NCBI GenBank assembly: GCA_034509735.1
Contig: JACGWO010000001.1
Location: 14,524,854 to 14,588,853, forward strand
Direction: 5' to 3'
DNA length: 64,000 bases
Source: Sesamum alatum
Taxonomy: Eukaryota > Streptophyta > Magnoliopsida > Lamiales > Pedaliaceae
Both the position numbers and the translations under genes were made by a program. Each line of letters starts with the position of its first letter. The stretch's first letter is position 1. Under the pieces are notes generated by a model. That model did not search any database, had not been told where the DNA came from, and saw only the letters and a list, made by a program, of their open reading frames with translations. Positions 58,885-64,000 of this stretch are shown here, piece after piece.

Positions 58885-60000
58885 GAATCGTTTCGGCCAG
58901 ATTAGGGCTGACGGGCGACGTGCCTCGACTTGTGATGGCCATGGCATCGCCAGATTCACCCCTCTGGCGCGACGCTATGGCCTTCTCTCTCGCGGCGTCC
59001 CTCGGTACGCCTCCTGCCTAGATTAACCGCCAGACATTCTACCAGATTGATGTCGAATCGTTCACCAAGTCTTATGTGTACTCATCAGTAAAATTTATAA
59101 CAATATAAAGACGAGAGGAAAAGGAGAAGAATAGTGTATACCGGAACCAACATGTTTAGACACATTTGACGTTCTAATTGGAAGTGATGAGACAGACAAA
59201 TAAGATAAAAAAGGAGGAATCAAAATATCATTTTGGATTTATAGGAATGTCAACAAGAGTCCTAGCAAGGAAACAAACGGGCCAGGTCTGCATCAACTGA
59301 AACCTGCTTATTTAAACTTCCAAATGTTTCCCACGCATTTGGCAGTTGGGGGGTTGCTGATAGTGACAAGATCAACCGAAGAAGGAAAGTCAAAGTCTTT
59401 CATATAAGCAAGGAGGAATCAAGACCACATAATTTCAATTGCTATGTAATTACTCAATTATCCCTAGGCATCAAATTGTAACCATTTACTAGTGTTTGGT
59501 AAGGGGGCCAAATTGTCTTTAGGCATCCTCGCATTTATGACTTGCTTAGTATAAATAGTCATAACTTCATTTAAAGAGGGACTTTTGGAAGAACAATAGA
59601 ACAAAAACTTGAACTTTTGGACTTAAGACGTGTGAAGGGTGCTCTAATCATACTTCCCTAATTATTTCCCCATCAAGAGATAGTATATTAAAATATTATA
59701 TTACATGTAATATATATAACATTATGTAATATATAATATATATAATTTAATGAATCTTAAAATAATAGATAAATATATATCAATAATAAAATATTATTTA
59801 ATATATAAATATATAATTATATTAATATTTTTAATACAATATTCTTTTAATTACATAATTAAATTAATTAATATTATTTTAAAAAAAAAGTTCATGGCGG
59901 CTTCGCCGCCGCTGCTGTAAAGGATCAGCCTGACGCCGCCTCTGGGCTATGGCTCTATTTCTGGCCAGCGTGGACGTTGCCCCCCTCTGCGGGGGGCGGT
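58885..60000 (+). repeat. Inner part of the palindrome's left arm
   Basis: Inverse of 61250 to about 62420. Contains GTATAAATAGTCATAAC (about 59550), a promoter-like TATA, and near 59896-59990 a GC-rich stretch (GGCTTCGCCGCCGCTGCTG). No ORF of note. Confidence 0.75.
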
Positions 60001-61249
60001 AGGGAGTACCACTACACATTTTAAGAAACAGAGATATATGTGCCAACACAAGAACCTGTAATACTTGTTTGTTTTTTACATGTCACTGCATATGCTTGTT
60101 AACTTTTAGTTTACTTATGTTGGACTTCACTTTAGGTGGTTCCCAATTTACAGGGTACAATTGTAGGGATATGCCAGAAACTACCATTAGCATTTGTGGA
60201 CTTTCAATTAGTATAAACGATGCATTACATTAAAATCATTACAAAATTATGCGAACATGCACTTGTGAAGAAAAAAAGACAAACTATCAGAGTTGGAAAG
60301 AGTACATGATGTTAACATATATAGATTTTTGTCGGCATCAGTGACTAATTCATGTTGATATTTTAATGCACAACAAATCATACCATGTGATGTGATATCA
60401 TTATAATGATATTTGAAACTTATTTTCTATAAGTGATTTTATATTACTTTTTGTGGAGAATTGCAGTGGCATTTATTTTATACACAATCTTGTGGAGTTT
60501 TTGAAATTTTTTGTATTTTTTTTATGCAAATAAGATTATAATACGTTTGATAAATATTTTATGGACGAATAATATAGGAATTCGACCTTTTTCCAATTTA
60601 CCCCTTTCAATAGAATATTTCAGCTTTTATGATTTAGATATTGTTAAATCTAATGGTTAAAGATTTTAATGGGACAAATTTAAAAGATAAGGGACTCCTA
60701 AAGTGCATTTAAAATATTATGAACTAAAGTGAAACAAAAAAAAAAAAAAAGAAATGACAAATTAACAACGAGACTTGGCCATATTCTTTTTACTAAATTT
60801 ATTACTTTTGAGCTTTATCTCGTACCAATCTCCGACTTAAACACCAAAAGACTATAATAAAGTACACTTGAAAGAAGAGTTAAATTCATTTTGACCTCCT
60901 TTGATATGAAAAAATAAAAAAAAACCTATAAAAATTTAAATATAAAAAATCACCCCTATATTATAAACAATGACTCACACTGTCCCTGGTCAACCAGGAC
61001 ATATTCTTTTGGGGCAATAACTAAAATGCCCCTCCATATATCTGAGGAAAAATTGTATATTTATATAATATATTATATAAATTTTAACTAAAACATACCT
61101 ATAATATATCCATAATATTTAGAATTAAAATTTCATAATCTATAAAAAAAAATTTATTATTTAGAAAAGAATAACAACCCCCCCAGCCACCCACGACTGC
61201 CTCCCCTTTCCCCCACCAGCCTACCCTCCTCCCCCACTCCCAGCCATCC
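60001..61249. other. Loop of the palindrome, no gene seen
   Basis: AT-rich single-copy-looking sequence with short A runs and no ORF. The right edge is a C-rich stretch (61173-61252). Confidence 0.6.
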
Positions 61250-62569
61250 CCTACAGAGGGGGACAACGGCGATACCAAGCAGAAATAGGGCCGCCGCCCA
61301 AGGCGGAGGGCAACGCGGTTGCCCTTGTTGATCCTTTGCAGAGACAGCAGCAAAGCGAAAACTAACTTTTAAAAAGAATATTTTAATTAATTTATTATAT
61401 AATTAAATAATATTATATTAAAAATATTAATATAATTATATATTTATGTATTTACATATTAAATAATATTTTATTATTATAAATATTTATCTATTATTTT
61501 AAGATTTATTAAATTTTATATATTATATATTATATATTGTTATATATATATATTATATGTAATGTAGTATCTTAATATATGATCTATTTATAGGGAAATA
61601 ATCAGAGAAGTATGATCAGAGCACGCTTTACACGTCTTAAGTCAGAAAGTTCAAGTCTTTATTCTATTGCTCTTCCAAAAGTCCCTCTTGACAATGAAGT
61701 TACGACTATTTATACTAGACAAGTCATAAATGCGGGGATGCGTAAAGACAATTTCGCCTCCTTACCAAATACTAGTTAATGGTTATAATTTAATGTCTAA
61801 GGATAATTGAGTAATTACATAACAATTGAAATTATGTGGTCTTCATTCTTTCTTACTTATATGGAAGACTTTGACTTTCCTTATTCGGTTGATCTTGTCA
61901 CTATCAGCAGCCCCCAACTTCCAAATGTGTGGGAAACATTTGGAAGTTCAAATAAAATGTTTCCTTTGATGCAATTGTTTGTTTCCTTGTGAGGACTCTT
62001 GTGGACATTCCTATAAATCCAGAATGATGCTTTGTTTCCTCCTTCTATTCTTGTTTGCCTCTGTCGGGCGCTTCCAATTAGAATACCTAAAAAATGTCTA
62101 AGCGTGTTGGTTCTGGTATGTAGTGCTCTTCTCCTCTTCCTCTCGTCTTTCTATTGTTACGAATTTTACATATGAGCATACATAGGACTTGGGGAACGAT
62201 TTGACATCAATCTGGTAGAATGTTTAACGGTCAATCTGGGGGGGGGGGGAGGCGGTAGTGCACCGGGGGACGCCGCGGGAGGGGAGGCCATGGTGTCGTG
62301 CTAGAGGGATGAATCTGGTGATGCCATGGCCATCGCAGATCGAGGAATGCTTCTGGTCGAGGTGCTTTGCCTTGACCAGGATCAAGTCGAGGCAACTTGC
62401 CTCGACCTGATTCTGCCCGAAGCAACCCTCTTCCCGCTCTTACCGTGTCTCTCGTTTCTCTTTTTCCTTTTCCCTCGCGAGAAAACTACTTTGACTCTCT
62501 TGAGGATGGTGATTTTCAATTTGAGGTGATTGAAGCAATTAGAAACTTGCCCGTGTGCCCTTCCAATTG
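61250..62569 (-). repeat. Right arm of the palindrome
   Basis: Inverse of the left arm and free of LTR insertions, so it shows the pre-insertion sequence for both LTR elements. It includes a G-run (62238-62249). Confidence 0.75.
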
Positions 62570-62599
62570 CTTAGGAGCTTCCGAACACAACAACTGAAT

Positions 62600-64000
62600 C
62601 AAAACATAACTTATCCAATTCCACCATGAGTGGCTTTATCGTAGACTACTCCCGCACCGGCCCTATCTTCCACTTCAACGACCCCCTTCCTTGAAGGTTA
62701 CTACTCCCTCTTCGCCGACGCCCTTGGCCCCCTCAACAACCTCAAAACCCCATCGTGAATGTAACTGGAATGTGGACCTAAGAGTTCCTCTTGGATCCCA
62801 CCAATTGTAACAATTCCGACCTAGGGGAGGAAAGTATGGAAATAGCAGCACCACAGGGTCCTTCCTCACTGACCAACCGCCCTTTAGTCTGATGTGCATT
62901 TTCACCCAAAGGGCCGAGGCTTTTCAGTGTTGCCATCGGTCTTGGAGTTGGCCCGACACTTGGTCCACCGGCAGCGGCCGGGGCGTAGATTCTAGATCAT
63001 TCCTTAGATTGTCCTTAGGTAAATGGCTCTCAGTCAGGTTATGGGTAGTTGGGTTACAGGTAATCTAGGGTGGGTGATAGGCAGTCTTGGCCGGGTTGTG
63101 GGTATACTCGGTCGGGTTATGGGTATACTGGGTCAGGTTGAGGGTGGGAGGAGGTGGGTTGGGTGGACCAGGCCTCCGCACACTTTCTATTGCTCCAGCC
63201 CTTGGAGGTTGGGCCAGGTGTTTAGTTGGGATCAGATTCGTACAATCAGTTAAGCTTGGAATTGAAAGGAGTTCATGACTTGGGCTCTTGTTGAGTTGAA
63301 GATAAGAGGTTGGGTTTGGGTTCGTATTGGGATATGAATTAGTATTTGGTCTCCATATCCCCACGTCCATCCATGCAGTACCACCATCGCACACCCTCTA
63401 TTGACTCCTCCCAGTGAATTCCACCCTCTTACTTCCCATGTCCGACTCATGTTTCCCTCGCCGCCCCTCCGACTATCGAACCCTGCCTCGGTCCGCGGTG
63501 GCCAATCCCCTATGTGTGAAGTTGAAGATTCCAGTGCCTCTCCGCACCGCCGGCTGCCCCCACGGACCACTGCTCTCGCTGCATCATCTCTCCAGACCCT
63601 GGCCTCCCTCCATGCAAGCAAACCTAGCCCCTTCCGGATCCTCTATCACCTTCGGAATCACACAGAATATGCCCTAACACCCCCAGCCGTAATAGAAATT
63701 TGGCAATCGTTTATAGGTGAAGGAAACTATTATTTGCCCTTCCGACGCCCATATACACAAGACTCTTGTCAGTGGCCGGCATTCGTCTAAAGCTACTCAG
63801 ACCCGTAATGTCTCACCCCATGCTTGTGCACTATCAAACTCTAAAAATCTACCTAGCTGATTCCCAATCGATTTTGCAACCCCCCTCGTCATCATTCGGA
63901 TAGGCAAACCATGAATGTGTACAAAGAACGAGCACCAATTAAGCTCCACCATTGCTGGATTATCCTCCTCCCTTACCATGTTCAACACAATCAGGTTTCT
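62600..64000 (-). pseudogene. DUF4283/zinc-knuckle protein, probable LINE ORF1, cut by window edge
   Basis: From the right edge the minus strand encodes VELNWCSFFVHIHGLPIRMM and GNQLGRFLEF (63810-63970), the typical DUF4283 core of plant LINE ORF1-like proteins. A TGA at 63797-63799 interrupts; the frame goes on with VALDECRPLTRVL and a degenerate zinc-knuckle region near 63695. A Pro/Asn/Thr-rich linker with short repeats follows (63065-63394). Left of 62950 only scraps remain. The N-terminal end lies beyond the window. Confidence 0.6.
63040..63145. repeat. Short degenerate tandem repeats
   Basis: The unit GGGTTATGGGTATACTGGGT and variants recurs four to five times; on the minus strand it encodes Thr-His-Asn-Pro-type repeats of the linker. 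Confidence 0.7.

Larger units (their letters stand above)
48803..62569. repeat. Large palindrome (~1.3-kb arms) split by two LTR elements
   Basis: The left arm consists of 48803-48887, 53775-53827 and 58885-60000. The right arm is 61250-62569, inverted. Matching landmarks are TTCAATCACCTCAAATTGAA (48836) with its inverse near 62513, GGCCATGGCATCGCCAGATT (58937) with its inverse near 62313, and TCTACCAGATTGATGTCGAA (59038) with its inverse near 62202. Without the two insertions the structure is about 3.9 kb. A TATA-like TATAAATA (59551) faces inwards in each arm. Foldback transposon or paired retroelement ends are both possible. Confidence 0.8.

Noticed and set aside
53823..58889. TSD GGAAT/GAATC for the copia element
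   Set aside because: The two flanks share only part of the bases and the overlap would require moving the TG...CA ends.
61099..61353. 84-codon minus-strand ORF
   Set aside because: It crosses a C-rich run and the edge of the palindrome arm; composition explains it.
1..64000. CRISPR arrays, bacterial operons, riboswitches, tRNA or rRNA genes
   Set aside because: Sequence is eukaryotic and repeat-rich; no regularly spaced direct repeats with unique spacers and no cloverleaf or rRNA signature were recognised by eye.

Overview
This window looks like repeat-dominated intergenic DNA of a flowering plant, most likely a eudicot. The reasons are the 74-106 bp GT-AG introns, AT-rich spacers, a plant 2-oxoglutarate/Fe(II) dioxygenase gene, and a typical plant transposon set: Mutator-like (MULE), CACTA, Helitron, Ty1/copia, Ty3/gypsy chromovirus, LINE and many 9-bp-TSD foldback MITEs. 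I cannot name the species. No rRNA, tRNA or CRISPR array was recognised. Only one host gene looks intact: a four-exon 2-ODD on the minus strand at 20542-21912 (356 codons plus stop).

Layout. 1-13168: a mosaic of repeat blocks (A1, B1, X1, C1, D1). D1 carries a truncated MULE with a 2058-bp Helitron inside it. 13169-20300: AT-rich repeats split by a 4289-bp MULE (15119-19407) with ~340-bp TIRs and a perfect 9-bp TSD. It holds two convergent genes: a GRF zinc-finger/transmembrane protein and a decayed MURA-type transposase. 20542-22010: the 2-ODD gene. 22012-27233: two copies of its distal upstream sequence, interrupted by a MITE, two Helitrons and a foldback element. 27948-33260: CACTA and LTR scraps, a LINE-like 3' fragment between ~460-bp direct repeats, then blocks X2 and B2. 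33340-38469: block D2 with a MULE that lacks its catalytic core. 38470-41735: more repeats and block A2. 41953-47197: a CACTA element with broken TNP2- and TNP1-like genes. 48803-62569: a large palindrome (arms ~1.3 kb) whose left arm was split by a gypsy element (48888-53769) and a copia element (53828-58884). 62600-64000: remains of a DUF4283/zinc-knuckle gene, probably LINE ORF1, running off the right edge.

Many segments occur twice, so one copy often serves as the empty site for an insertion in the other. This fixes several element ends to the base and gives a relative insertion order. The best candidate for something under-described is the two-gene MULE at 15119-19407. Its convergent layout resembles maize MuDR, but the second gene encodes a GRF zinc finger followed by a membrane segment. 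All coordinates were read by eye; ends of diverged repeat blocks are approximate.
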